Assembly (NCBI GenBank): GCA_963933095.1
Contig: CAWVSV010000012.1
Coordinates: 1-36,155 of the forward strand
Origin: UBA1124 sp963933095
GTDB lineage: Bacteria > Pseudomonadota > Gammaproteobacteria > Pseudomonadales > Cellvibrionaceae
Direction of reading: 5' to 3'
Length of the DNA stretch: 36,155 bases
Shown: one piece after another, positions 9,175 through 17,217 of the stretch
Position numbering within the stretch: the first letter of the stretch is position 1
How the letters are laid out: each line of letters opens with the position of its first letter
Notes under the pieces: generated by a model
The model's input: the letters and a program-made list of their open reading frames with translations, nothing else
The model's database searches: none
Told to the model about the DNA's origin: nothing
Program-made: the position numbers and the translations under genes

Positions 9175-9200
9175 CCTAGAGACGCACTAGAGGTTAACTG
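9168..9200. promoter_or_regulatory. BirA-like biotin operator between bioB and comF
   Basis: The plus strand reads CTGTCAACC, 15 bases, GGTTAACTG. The known BirA operator is TTGTAAACC, a 14-16 base spacer, GGTTTACAA. The left arm matches 7 of 9 positions and the right arm 6 of 9, and the spacing is right. The left arm is also the -35 box of the bioB promoter, so a bound BirA-biotinyl-AMP dimer would block transcription. The site also covers the likely ribosome binding site of the divergent comF. Confidence 0.6.
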
Positions 9201-9203
9201 ATT

Positions 9204-9950
9204 TTGCCAAATTCACTCTATAACGCCTTACAAAAGGCTGCCCTAGGGCTGTTAAACCAAGTCATCCCGCCTACTTGTCTGCTGTGTAGTGCCCCTCATA
9301 GTAATGACATCGCTCTGATCTGCGGCGCCTGTCGCGATGACCTGCCCTATATTAGTCACCCTTGTTATCAGTGCGCTCTGCCACTACCCGCTGCATCCGC
9401 TAACACAACCGTTTGCGGTCAGTGCTTACAGCAACCCCCGCCATTTAAGCGTTGCTTGGTACCGCTGAGTTATGCCATGCCCATCGACAGTTTGATCGCC
9501 GCATTCAAATATCGTAACCAACTAACGAACGGGCGCCTGTTAAGCCAGTTGCTACTGACTGAAATTGGTCGCCATTACGCCGACCAGCCGCTACCCGAGA
9601 TAATATTGCCAGTGCCATTGCATTGGCGCCGGCAATGGCGTCGCGGCTACAACCAGAGCCAGTGCGTGGCCAGTTATCTGGGCGCACAACTGTCTATTCC
9701 CGTGCAGCTGCGCCGCATCCGGAGGATTCGGCTCACGCCTTCGCAGCAAGGATTAAATAAACCTCAGCGGCAGCGCAATTTAAAGCAGGCGTTTAGCGTT
9801 ACGAAACCATTTACCGGCGAGACTATTGCCCTGATTGACGATGTTATGACCACTGGCGCCACCTGCACCGAAATCAGTCGTGAATTGTTAAAGGCAGGGG
9901 CTGGCGAAGTGCATATTTGGGCGCTGGCAAGAACACCCGTGCGGCACTGA
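9204..9950 (+). CDS. comF: ComF family phosphoribosyltransferase-like protein
   Basis: A ComF (ComFC) homologue, associated in naturally transformable bacteria with uptake or handling of single-stranded DNA. It has an N-terminal zinc-binding region with four CxxC pairs (CLLC, CGAC, CYQC, CGQC between about residues 24 and 75). The C-terminal type I phosphoribosyltransferase fold carries the PRPP loop ALIDDVMTTGAT near 210-221. At 248 residues it is full length. The start is a TTG at 9204, preceded by AGAGG about 10 bases upstream; no better ATG lies upstream in frame. It is divergent from bioB and shares its 100-bp control region, as in Pseudomonas. Actual competence cannot be inferred from this gene alone. 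Confidence 0.9.
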   Translation: MPNSLYNALQKAALGLLNQVIPPTCLLCSAPHSNDIALICGACRDDLPYISHPCYQCALPLPAASANTTVCGQCLQQPPPFKRCLVPLSYAMPIDSLIAAFKYRNQLTNGRLLSQLLLTEIGRHYADQPLPEIILPVPLHWRRQWRRGYNQSQCVASYLGAQLSIPVQLRRIRRIRLTPSQQGLNKPQRQRNLKQAFSVTKPFTGETIALIDDVMTTGATCTEISRELLKAGAGEVHIWALARTPVRH

Positions 9951-10021
9951 ACTACATTCGAATATGTAGCTCAGCAAATGGCTTATTGATGTGACCTAAC
10001 GCCCCGCCAAATAACCACTTT

Positions 10022-10044
10022 ATACCCTTCGCTTTGCGGGGTAT
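10022..10044. terminator. Stem-loop between convergent comF and TonB receptor genes
   Basis: ATACCC-TT-CGC, loop TTT, GCG-GGGTAT forms a 9-bp stem with a two-base bulge. It lies between two genes that point at each other, so it may end either transcript, but there is no clear T-run. A second small hairpin (CTACAT/ATGTAG, about 9953-9970) follows comF. Confidence 0.4.
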
Positions 10045-10113
10045 TAAAAGCTGGGGTAATCGCCTACGACTCAGTCCCAAACCTTAAGTCAAAAACCTCC
10101 CAGCAAAACACGT

Positions 10114-12411
10114 TTATATCTGTAGCTTTAGGCGCAAGACATAACTCCTAGGGGCCGCCAAATAAGCGGCATGACCACCAGGAACCAGTGGTATATCGAC
10201 ACCATAATTAACAATGGTTTCATCGCTAATATTTTTGCCTATGAGCATTAATTCCCAATGGTTAGCACGCAAACCTAATTGAGCATCGTATTTTGTGTAC
10301 GCCGCCTGTGAATCTATCGGGTCCAGATCGGCATTGACACTGTAATCCGAGCTGTAGCTGATGCCGAGGCCGGCAATCATATCGATGCCTGCGCTCAAGC
10401 CGTATTCATAATCCAGCTGCAAACCGGCATTCCACTCCGGTGCGAAAAGGGTCGTTGCGCCACTGAGGTCGCAGGTCGATGCTCCCGCGACAGATTTTCT
10501 AGCCGTACAGGGGCCATCCTCAAAGTCTTTGTAAAACGCATCTAGGTAGGCGCCATAGGCGGACAACTGCCAAGCGTCATCAATACGCCAGCGACCATCC
10601 ACTTCCACCCCCTGCGATATGGACTGAGCGGCATTACCGACTAAAAAGCGCGTATCGTTTAATACCGTCATTTGCAGATCGTCAATCTCAGTATAAAAAA
10701 TGGCGCTATTGAGCGAGATGGTATTATCAAAAAACACGCTTTTACTGCCAATCTCAAAGGTGGTGGCCTGCTCGTCTTCATATTCCTGCTCGTCTGGTGC
10801 CGCATCAGCGACAGCATTAAAACCGCCACTCTTGGCGCCGCTTTCAATCTTAGCGTAGGCATTGGTCGATGCGTTAAGACCCCACCAGAGTTTGACTGCA
10901 GGCAAGAAATCATTCTCCTCGCGCTTATCATTAAATGCCGGAGAGAGGACGTTAACGTTGAACACGTTAGCTGTGACCTGAGCCGGCAGCGAGGCCGGTA
11001 TACCAGGGTTTAAAAATTCATCTTGACTGGATACACGCTGATATTTTTTGCTCTCACTATTGTAGCGACCACCCAAAAACAGACTCCAACGCTCGGCAAA
11101 CTGCCACTGCCACTCGGCGAACAACGCTCTCGTTTTAGATTCTTGCTGGAAGGACGTATTGCGAGTAAACGGCGTCGGGGGAATAACAGTCGGGTCTATA
11201 CCAATACTGGCAAACAGCCCGGCCCAGACTGGCCCGATATCGGGCAGACCGAGATGCTCTTGAAAGTTGCCATCGAAATTCTGATCCTGCCAGTAGAGCC
11301 CCCACTGAAATTGCGACGACGCATTGAATTCATGCTTGAAACGCAACTCCTGACTCCACTGATTAAAATCCCGTTCGTCATCAACACCAACAAATGATAA
11401 CGGCGAATAATCTAAATCCTGGCTCTCATCGCTGTCGAAACCGGAGTAACCTAAAGTGTAAGTAACCTGCACTTTTTCCGCTTCAAAATAGGCGCTGACC
11501 AGAGCGTTGTCGGTGACCTGATTGCGATACACCGGGCGACCATAATTATCCACAGATTTATTAGCATCAAGCTCTGTTTCAAGCTGTGGATCGACCACAA
11601 ACATTTGTGCCTGTAACAGTGCAGATAACGGTGTCAGTTCTTCTAATTCACGCAATTGCAGACTACTGCCGTCACTGTTGACCTCTGCGTGCTCGAACTT
11701 AGCATCAAAGCGCCAGTTATCACTGGGCTGATACAGCAGAGACAAGCGATTAATGCTTTCGTCGACCTGAATTTCATCATCATCGTTAAAGGTATTGTGC
11801 CAGTAACCTTGGTTGCTGGCGGTCTTGTTGACGAAACGCGCCGCCCATTGATCACTTAAAGCGCCAGACACTATTGCGGTGACACTCTTACCGTCCTGCT
11901 CGGGCTCAAGCTCGGCGCTAATACTGGCGGCAAAAGTCTCGTCAAGATCAGGCTTGCGTGTACTCAACACCACCGCCCCGGCAATCGTATTTTTACCCAA
12001 TAATGCGCCCTGAGGGCCGCGTATTACTTCCACTTGCTGCAGGTCGAGAAAAGGCGCGCGGTACTGATTAGCTCGGCCCATATAGATTTCGTCGATAAAC
12101 ATGCCCACTGACTGCTCGAAACCTCGATTGCTACCCGAGCCAATGCCTCGCATATAGATATTGGTATTAATAGCACCGTCGGCCACTACTAGATTGGGCA
12201 CACTGAACGACAGCGCTGACATATTCTTAACGTCAGCTTGATCGATACTCTCGCCAGTCACCACATACACCGATACCGGTACTTCGCGCAGCGGCGACTG
12301 ATAGCGTTCGGCGGTCACTAACACCTCTTCTAAAGGTACCGGTTCTGCGGCCACGGACAAACAAGACAAACAAGACAAACAAGACAATATTACCAGTACT
12401 AAATACTGCAT
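10114..12411 (-). CDS. TonB-dependent outer-membrane receptor (765 aa)
   Basis: A plug-and-barrel receptor that takes up a large nutrient across the outer membrane using TonB energy. It starts with a signal peptide ending near SVAAEP. The TonB-box-like segment is LEEVLVTAERYQSPL (27-41), and the plug domain carries VEVIRGPQGALLGKNTIAGAV. The rest is beta-strand-rich barrel, ending in PRSYVLRLKLQI. The TERYQS-plus-plug pattern resembles the large family found in Sphingomonas and marine gammas rather than classic siderophore receptors, so the ligand is open. No Fur box is apparent upstream. The hydrophobic core of the signal peptide is built from a 9-bp tandem repeat, listed separately. Confidence 0.93.
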   Translation of the reverse strand: MQYLVLVILSCLSCLSCLSVAAEPVPLEEVLVTAERYQSPLREVPVSVYVVTGESIDQADVKNMSALSFSVPNLVVADGAINTNIYMRGIGSGSNRGFEQSVGMFIDEIYMGRANQYRAPFLDLQQVEVIRGPQGALLGKNTIAGAVVLSTRKPDLDETFAASISAELEPEQDGKSVTAIVSGALSDQWAARFVNKTASNQGYWHNTFNDDDEIQVDESINRLSLLYQPSDNWRFDAKFEHAEVNSDGSSLQLRELEELTPLSALLQAQMFVVDPQLETELDANKSVDNYGRPVYRNQVTDNALVSAYFEAEKVQVTYTLGYSGFDSDESQDLDYSPLSFVGVDDERDFNQWSQELRFKHEFNASSQFQWGLYWQDQNFDGNFQEHLGLPDIGPVWAGLFASIGIDPTVIPPTPFTRNTSFQQESKTRALFAEWQWQFAERWSLFLGGRYNSESKKYQRVSSQDEFLNPGIPASLPAQVTANVFNVNVLSPAFNDKREENDFLPAVKLWWGLNASTNAYAKIESGAKSGGFNAVADAAPDEQEYEDEQATTFEIGSKSVFFDNTISLNSAIFYTEIDDLQMTVLNDTRFLVGNAAQSISQGVEVDGRWRIDDAWQLSAYGAYLDAFYKDFEDGPCTARKSVAGASTCDLSGATTLFAPEWNAGLQLDYEYGLSAGIDMIAGLGISYSSDYSVNADLDPIDSQAAYTKYDAQLGLRANHWELMLIGKNISDETIVNYGVDIPLVPGGHAAYLAAPRSYVLRLKLQI
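12361..12387. repeat. 9-bp tandem repeat, three copies, inside the receptor signal peptide
   Basis: ACAAGACAA is repeated three times exactly, coding on the minus strand for repeated Leu-Ser-Cys in the signal peptide. A partial copy (GGACAA) precedes it. Because the unit is 9 bp, slippage would lengthen or shorten the signal peptide without breaking the frame. Confidence 0.85.
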
Positions 12412-12504
12412 AAATCAAACACCCGTCCGTCAATAATAAAAATTCATAGCTATTATGGCATAGCAACATTTGCTCTAGAAGATGCAAATAGTAATAATGG
12501 CCGC

Positions 12505-13524
12505 ATGAATATACTCGAAGAAGTCACAGTCACTACCGACACCCCTCGCGAACACGCCTACTCTCGCCTAAGCCCCGATGTCGTTATCGATGCGGTGGAG
12601 TCACAGGGCTTTTATTGCGACGGACGTCAACTGGCGCTAAATAGCTATGAAAACCGCGTGTATCAAGTGGGGATTGAAGAGGGCACACCGCTCATCGCCA
12701 AGTTCTATCGTCCTGAGCGCTGGAGTGACAAGCAGATTTTAGAAGAACATCGCTTTAGCGCGGAACTGGCCGCAACAGAAGTCTCTGCGGTAGAGCCGAT
12801 GCTCGACAAAGCCGGCAACAGTCTGTTTAATTTCGGCGGTTTTCGCTTTGCCCTCTATCGTCGTCAGGGCGGGCACGCACCTGAGCTGGACAACTTCGAT
12901 CACTTGCTCAGCCTCGGCCGAGTACTGGGGCGTATGCACGCGTGCAGTGCGATGAGCCAATTTAAGTATCGTCCCGATATCGATATTCAGCGTTATGCCA
13001 TCGACAGCCGCGATTTTTTACTGGCGCAAGGTTTTATTCCTAAGAGCTTGGAGGAATCCTATCGCAGTTTGGCCGGCCATCTTATTGATCTGGTCAGCGC
13101 AGTTTTTGCACGGGTAGAGTATCGGTCGATTCGCCTGCATGGCGACTGTCACCCCGGCAATATTCTCTGGCGCGACAACGCCCCGCACTTTGTTGACTTC
13201 GACGACGCCAGATCTGGCCCCGCCATTCAAGATTTATGGATGCTGTTATCTGGCGACCGTCAGCAACAGACCGCACAACTGGCCGAAGTCATCGAGGGCT
13301 ATCAGGAATTCTGTGACTTTAACTATGCGGAAATCAGTCTAATTGAAGCTCTGCGCACCCTGCGCATTATGCACTATAGTGCTTGGCTCGCCAGGCGCTG
13401 GAGCGATCCGGCTTTTCCGATGAACTTCCCTTGGTTTAATACCGAGCGCTACTGGGCCGAGCACATATTAGAATTACGGGAACAATTTTCGCTGCTGCAA
13501 GAAGAACCTCTACAACTGTTCTGA
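12505..13524 (+). CDS. srkA: Stress response kinase A (RdoA/YihE family)
   Basis: A cytosolic Ser/Thr protein kinase with an aminoglycoside-phosphotransferase-like fold. In E. coli it counters MazEF-linked death and responds to Cpx envelope stress. Strong matches to the E. coli protein include ALNSYENRVYQ (45-55), KFYRPERWSDKQILEEH, the catalytic loop RLHGDCHPGNILW, and the metal loop VDFDDARSGPAIQDLWMLL. The tail MNFPWF...EEPLQL is also family-typical. At 339 residues it is slightly longer than the E. coli protein (328) because of an extended N-terminus; no close downstream start fits better. In enterics the gene lies upstream of dsbA. Here a secreted glutaredoxin follows 24 bp downstream. 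Confidence 0.94.
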   Translation: MNILEEVTVTTDTPREHAYSRLSPDVVIDAVESQGFYCDGRQLALNSYENRVYQVGIEEGTPLIAKFYRPERWSDKQILEEHRFSAELAATEVSAVEPMLDKAGNSLFNFGGFRFALYRRQGGHAPELDNFDHLLSLGRVLGRMHACSAMSQFKYRPDIDIQRYAIDSRDFLLAQGFIPKSLEESYRSLAGHLIDLVSAVFARVEYRSIRLHGDCHPGNILWRDNAPHFVDFDDARSGPAIQDLWMLLSGDRQQQTAQLAEVIEGYQEFCDFNYAEISLIEALRTLRIMHYSAWLARRWSDPAFPMNFPWFNTERYWAEHILELREQFSLLQEEPLQLF

Positions 13525-13548
13525 AAAACTTTACCCGGGAGGGTATGT

Positions 13549-14007
13549 ATGCATTTTAGTTGCTTTATTTCAGCCATCGGGCTGATATTACTTACCGCTT
13601 CAGTTTCAGCTGCCGAACTGTATAAATGGGTCGATAATAAAGGCAATACTCACTACACCGATTCACCGCCACCGAACAGTGCCACTGAGCAAAACATCGC
13701 ACAGCTACCGGACCTCAATGGCTATGCAGCCGCCGAAACTGAACCGAGTACCGCCAGTAACAACACCGCGCTGGCAACGCCAGAGGTGATTATGTACGGT
13801 ACGCCTTGGTGCGGTTACTGCAAAAAGGCGAGGCGCTATTTCCAGCACAACAAGATTGCTTTTCGCGAATACGATATCGAATCGTCCAGCTCAGCCCATC
13901 GCCGCTTTAAGCAACTCGGCGGTAACGGCGTGCCTTTAATTGTTATCGGCAAAAAGAAAATGAGCGGCTTTAGCGTCGCGCGTTTTAAATCACTTTATCA
14001 ACGTTAG
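13549..14007 (+). CDS. Secreted DUF4124-glutaredoxin fusion (152 aa)
   Basis: Signal peptide (residues 1-21, ending VSAA), then a DUF4124 module with the signature LYKWVDNKGNTHYTDSPPP (24-42), a low-complexity linker rich in Ala, Thr and Ser (45-77), and a glutaredoxin/thioredoxin-fold domain. The redox site is CGYC (Cys88, Cys91), and the cis-proline is in GVP (Pro129). It should act in the periplasm or at the membrane as a disulfide reductase or isomerase, since the usual GSH-dependent cytosolic role does not fit export. The start is set by GGGAGGG five bases before the ATG; an ATG 4 bp upstream is out of frame. It lies between srkA and cysE on the same strand. Confidence 0.88.
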   Translation: MHFSCFISAIGLILLTASVSAAELYKWVDNKGNTHYTDSPPPNSATEQNIAQLPDLNGYAAAETEPSTASNNTALATPEVIMYGTPWCGYCKKARRYFQHNKIAFREYDIESSSSAHRRFKQLGGNGVPLIVIGKKKMSGFSVARFKSLYQR

Positions 14008-14041
14008 TCCCCAACACGTTAGCCAAAAAAAGTAGCCCAGC

Positions 14042-14836
14042 ATGTCCGAGCAAAAATCCTTCAATCCCAGCCAAATATGGCAAACTCTGCGGGAACAAGC
14101 TCGCCAGCAAGGGCAAAAAGAACCGGTATTGGCCAGTTTTTTGTTCAGCACCATACTCAACCACAACTCTTTGGCGTCAGCACTGAGTTTTCACCTAGCC
14201 AATAAGCTCGGTAGTCCAACCGCTAGCGCTTTAATGATTCGCGAGATCATTGAACAGGCGATAAGCGCCGACCCAAGTATCGTCGAGGCCGCCTACGCCG
14301 ACCTAAACGCTATCGATAAACGCGATTCCGCCTGCTGCTCACTGCTGACTCCGCTGTTATTTTACAAAGGTTTTCACGCCCTGCAGTGCTATCGCATCGC
14401 ACATTTTTTGTGGCGGCAGGAGCGCAGAAGTTTGGCGCTATTGTTACAAAACCGGATCTCGATGGTGTTCAGTGTCGACATTCACCCCGCTGCCCAAATT
14501 GGCAGCGGTATTATGTTCGACCATGCCACCGGTATAGTTATCGGAGAAACAGCGGTGGTGGAAGACAATGTATCGATCATGCAAGCGGTAACACTAGGTG
14601 GCACCGGTAAAGAAAGTGGCGACCGCCACCCCAAGGTACGCGCCGGCGTATTGATAAGTGCCGGAGCCAAGATACTCGGCAATATTGAAATAGGCGCGGG
14701 CGCTAAAGTTGGCGCCGGTTCGGTAGTACTAAAATCGGTGGCACCACACACCACTGTCGCCGGAGTTCCGGCCAAGGTGGTCGGCTGCCCTAACACTGAG
14801 GCGCCCGCATTGGAGATGGATCACAAAATCAGCTAA
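14042..14836 (+). CDS. cysE: Serine O-acetyltransferase CysE
   Basis: A cytosolic enzyme that acetylates L-serine with acetyl-CoA to make O-acetylserine, the carbon skeleton for cysteine. It has an N-terminal helical domain (about 1-140) and a C-terminal left-handed beta-helix with hexapeptide repeats. The marks are HPAAQIGSGIMFDHATG with the active-site histidines, GDRHPKV, and the repeats ISAGAKILGNIEIGAGAKVGAGSVVL. At 264 residues it has the length of enteric CysE (273). The far C-terminal residues, which normally bind cysteine synthase, end in Lys-Ile-Ser. They terminate in a residue other than the bulky Ile favoured for CysK binding, so complex formation is uncertain. It ends in a strong terminator. 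Confidence 0.95.
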   Translation: MSEQKSFNPSQIWQTLREQARQQGQKEPVLASFLFSTILNHNSLASALSFHLANKLGSPTASALMIREIIEQAISADPSIVEAAYADLNAIDKRDSACCSLLTPLLFYKGFHALQCYRIAHFLWRQERRSLALLLQNRISMVFSVDIHPAAQIGSGIMFDHATGIVIGETAVVEDNVSIMQAVTLGGTGKESGDRHPKVRAGVLISAGAKILGNIEIGAGAKVGAGSVVLKSVAPHTTVAGVPAKVVGCPNTEAPALEMDHKIS

Positions 14837-14860
14837 GAGTTATTAACTCGCAGTTTAAAA

Positions 14861-14892
14861 AAAACCTCGACACTTACAGCATCGAGGTTTTT
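14861..14892. terminator. Bidirectional intrinsic terminator, cysE / fimX
   Basis: AAAACCTCGA and TCGAGGTTTT form a 10-bp stem with an 11-base loop. An A-run (14857-14864) lies on one side and a T-run on the other, so it works in both directions. It separates convergent cysE and the fimX-like gene. Confidence 0.9.
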
Positions 14893-14916
14893 GTCTTACA
14901 GTTTATTATTTGCCGC

Positions 14917-17028
14917 TTAACTTTCTGTATCAAAGTCGTAATTCATATCGCTGGTTGGTGCCTGCAAATAGTAGCCCTGTATATAGTGAACCCCCGCCTG
15001 CCAGAGCGATGCCAGCACGCTAGCATTTTCGACAAATGGCACCACCGTGGTTTTTTCGCGCTGATGCAGCTCTTGAATTAATTTTGTCAGAGTTTCCGGA
15101 CTCTCGCCGTTATCTTGAATATCGCGGGTAAATGAACCATCGACTTTGACAAACTCAACGTCGACATGTTCCAAGGTGTTCATCGGGTTAAGCGCACAAC
15201 CAAAACGACTGATAGAGACACGGCCAGCCATGGCCCGAATACCCTTAGAAAAGGCTTTAGCGGCATTTAGATGGCAGGTAACATCATCTTCGGGAATTTG
15301 GAAAACTAGGCTATCTGGGCTCAGTTTGGCGGTCTTAAACGCCACCGCTAACCAGGGCACCAATGATTCATCACACAGCGATTGACGGCTAATATTGACG
15401 ATTAAATGGCTTTTATCATCGCGTGTACGCCGCTCGGTCAACTGTTTAATAGATTCCAGAATCACCCAGCGATCGATCTTCGTGACGGTGCCGGTGCCGA
15501 TCTCGACAGCCGCACTCATAAAGTCGTCGGGACTAACCTCTTCGTTTTTGTCGTTAAGCAGACGCAATAGCACTTCGTAATACTCTTCTTCAGAGCCACG
15601 TAAACTAATAATGGGCTGGTAGAGTAAACGAAAATTATTATTTTTAATCGCCCCGGTTACCAACTCACCCATATTAACCTCGCTGGCCCCAACCTCTTCA
15701 TCAGTTACTTTTGGCTCAAACAATTTGGCGCCATCGCCAATACCTTCAGAACCATGAGCGTCGCGCACGTCGTTTACAGCCGCTTGGGCTTGGTCAATTA
15801 CCGTCTCAACGGAGCAGCTAGTTTCATTGATCAGGGCCACGCCAACCGAGAAAGTGACATGAATAGTTTTGCCATCTACTTCAATGATTCGGCCATCAAC
15901 GATTTCACACAGGTTCTGTGCTTTTTTTAGCGCAAGGTCAGCCGCCGTGCTTTGCATTAACACAGCAAACGCATTGTCGCCAAAACGTGCAATCACCTCA
16001 TCAGCATTAAACTGCTCGCGCAATAAACTGCCAAGCTCACCCAGCACCATGTCGGTGCCTGCCATGCCCATGCTCGCCTGAACTTTCGACTCAAAATTAT
16101 CGACTTCTAACACCAGTAAACTGTGGCTATAATGATCAACATCGCTAATAGCCCTCTGTAATTCACTCAAGAGGTACTGTCGATTGAAAAGCCCAGTAAC
16201 GAGATCTTGCTGCTTTATTTGATGAATTTGCTCTGCCAGAGCTGCACTATTAGCAGACGCTTTGGTGCGATGGATAAATGCTATGCAGGGCTCTTTATCA
16301 AAGGTGGCACGAGATACGTCAACCGAGATATCAATATGCGCACGGTTCTCGCTAACGCCCAAGAAATCCAGCTGAGAGCCTTCGGAGTCCTCGCCTTTAA
16401 GGGTGAAACCTTTCAGAAATGCCTTCACTTTGTGCTGATCACTGTCAGCGACCATGTCAATCAGGGGCATACACTCGATATCGTCTTTATCGGCATAGCC
16501 AAAGCACTCGGCAAAGGACTCATTAACATACAGGCACATACCATCCTGAATATAGGCTATCGCATCGCGTGAACTGTCCAACAGATTCTGGCTGCGCAAC
16601 TCAGCTTCTTCGACGCGCCGATCTGCCACACGCTGCTGCTGGCGGTAATGATGATTTTGCAGTTCCCGCGCAATAACCAACAGCAAGTGCTGATCCTCAT
16701 CGAGGCGCACAACATCACAGGCGCCCATTTTAAGACCGGCAATAATCGGCGGCGTACCTTCATCATCACTGAGCAAAATAACGGGTATGTCCTTACCCAG
16801 ACGCTTGATCTGCTTGATAGCGGCGCTAACGGTGATATTGGTGGTCGTGTCGAGACCAATTAATAAGTCCCACTCCTGCTCTTGCAGCAATTTTACCAGA
16901 GCGTCTTCACTCTCTACATGCTGAGCACGGCTAGGGCGACCAGAGTTACGCAACATACTGATTAAACGCTCGGTCTCGTCGCGGCTGTCGTTCAATATCA
17001 GTAGGCGAAAAGTGTCATTTGATGTCAT
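14917..17028 (-). CDS. fimX: FimX-like c-di-GMP effector (REC-PAS-degenerate GGDEF-degenerate EAL)
   Basis: A 703-residue cytosolic protein with FimX architecture: a receiver-like domain (1-125) lacking a clear phospho-Asp, PAS (about 145-255), GGDEF (275-435) and EAL (455-695). The GGDEF site reads GDNAF (350-354), and the EAL site reads EVL (485-487). The DDFG loop is replaced by SRFG (607-610), followed by CALNPMNTL. Loss of these residues argues against both cyclase and phosphodiesterase activity. Pseudomonas FimX (691 aa, GDSIF and EVL) is also inactive, binds c-di-GMP through its EAL domain and controls type IV pilus assembly. This is therefore probably a c-di-GMP sensor for pili. No pilus genes lie in the window. 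The next gene upstream carries PilZ motifs. Confidence 0.85.
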   Translation of the reverse strand: MTSNDTFRLLILNDSRDETERLISMLRNSGRPSRAQHVESEDALVKLLQEQEWDLLIGLDTTTNITVSAAIKQIKRLGKDIPVILLSDDEGTPPIIAGLKMGACDVVRLDEDQHLLLVIARELQNHHYRQQQRVADRRVEEAELRSQNLLDSSRDAIAYIQDGMCLYVNESFAECFGYADKDDIECMPLIDMVADSDQHKVKAFLKGFTLKGEDSEGSQLDFLGVSENRAHIDISVDVSRATFDKEPCIAFIHRTKASANSAALAEQIHQIKQQDLVTGLFNRQYLLSELQRAISDVDHYSHSLLVLEVDNFESKVQASMGMAGTDMVLGELGSLLREQFNADEVIARFGDNAFAVLMQSTAADLALKKAQNLCEIVDGRIIEVDGKTIHVTFSVGVALINETSCSVETVIDQAQAAVNDVRDAHGSEGIGDGAKLFEPKVTDEEVGASEVNMGELVTGAIKNNNFRLLYQPIISLRGSEEEYYEVLLRLLNDKNEEVSPDDFMSAAVEIGTGTVTKIDRWVILESIKQLTERRTRDDKSHLIVNISRQSLCDESLVPWLAVAFKTAKLSPDSLVFQIPEDDVTCHLNAAKAFSKGIRAMAGRVSISRFGCALNPMNTLEHVDVEFVKVDGSFTRDIQDNGESPETLTKLIQELHQREKTTVVPFVENASVLASLWQAGVHYIQGYYLQAPTSDMNYDFDTES

Positions 17029-17217
17029 AAAATTCTGATCATTGATTTACACCCACAGTGCAAAGAGGCCCTGATACTATGTCGTCGTATCGTTTTGCTT
17101 AGTGTACTCGAATCCTCCGAACCAACAAGCAATCAAAGAGCTCAGTCGGGCAGTGGGTATCATTTACTGCTACTAGTAACCTAAGTTAGCTGCTCAATTG
17201 ACAACAGTTCCCTCATG

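Noticed and set aside
11023..11397. 124-codon plus-strand frame opposite the TonB receptor
   Set aside because: A shadow of a well-supported receptor gene, with no ribosome site and no domain features.
12361..12387. CRISPR-like or minisatellite array
   Set aside because: Only three 9-bp copies without spacers, inside a coding region.
12352..12411. Lipoprotein signal in the TonB receptor
   Set aside because: The cysteines come from the tandem repeat, and the preceding residues do not fit a lipobox. A normal signal peptide cleavage near AAEP fits better.
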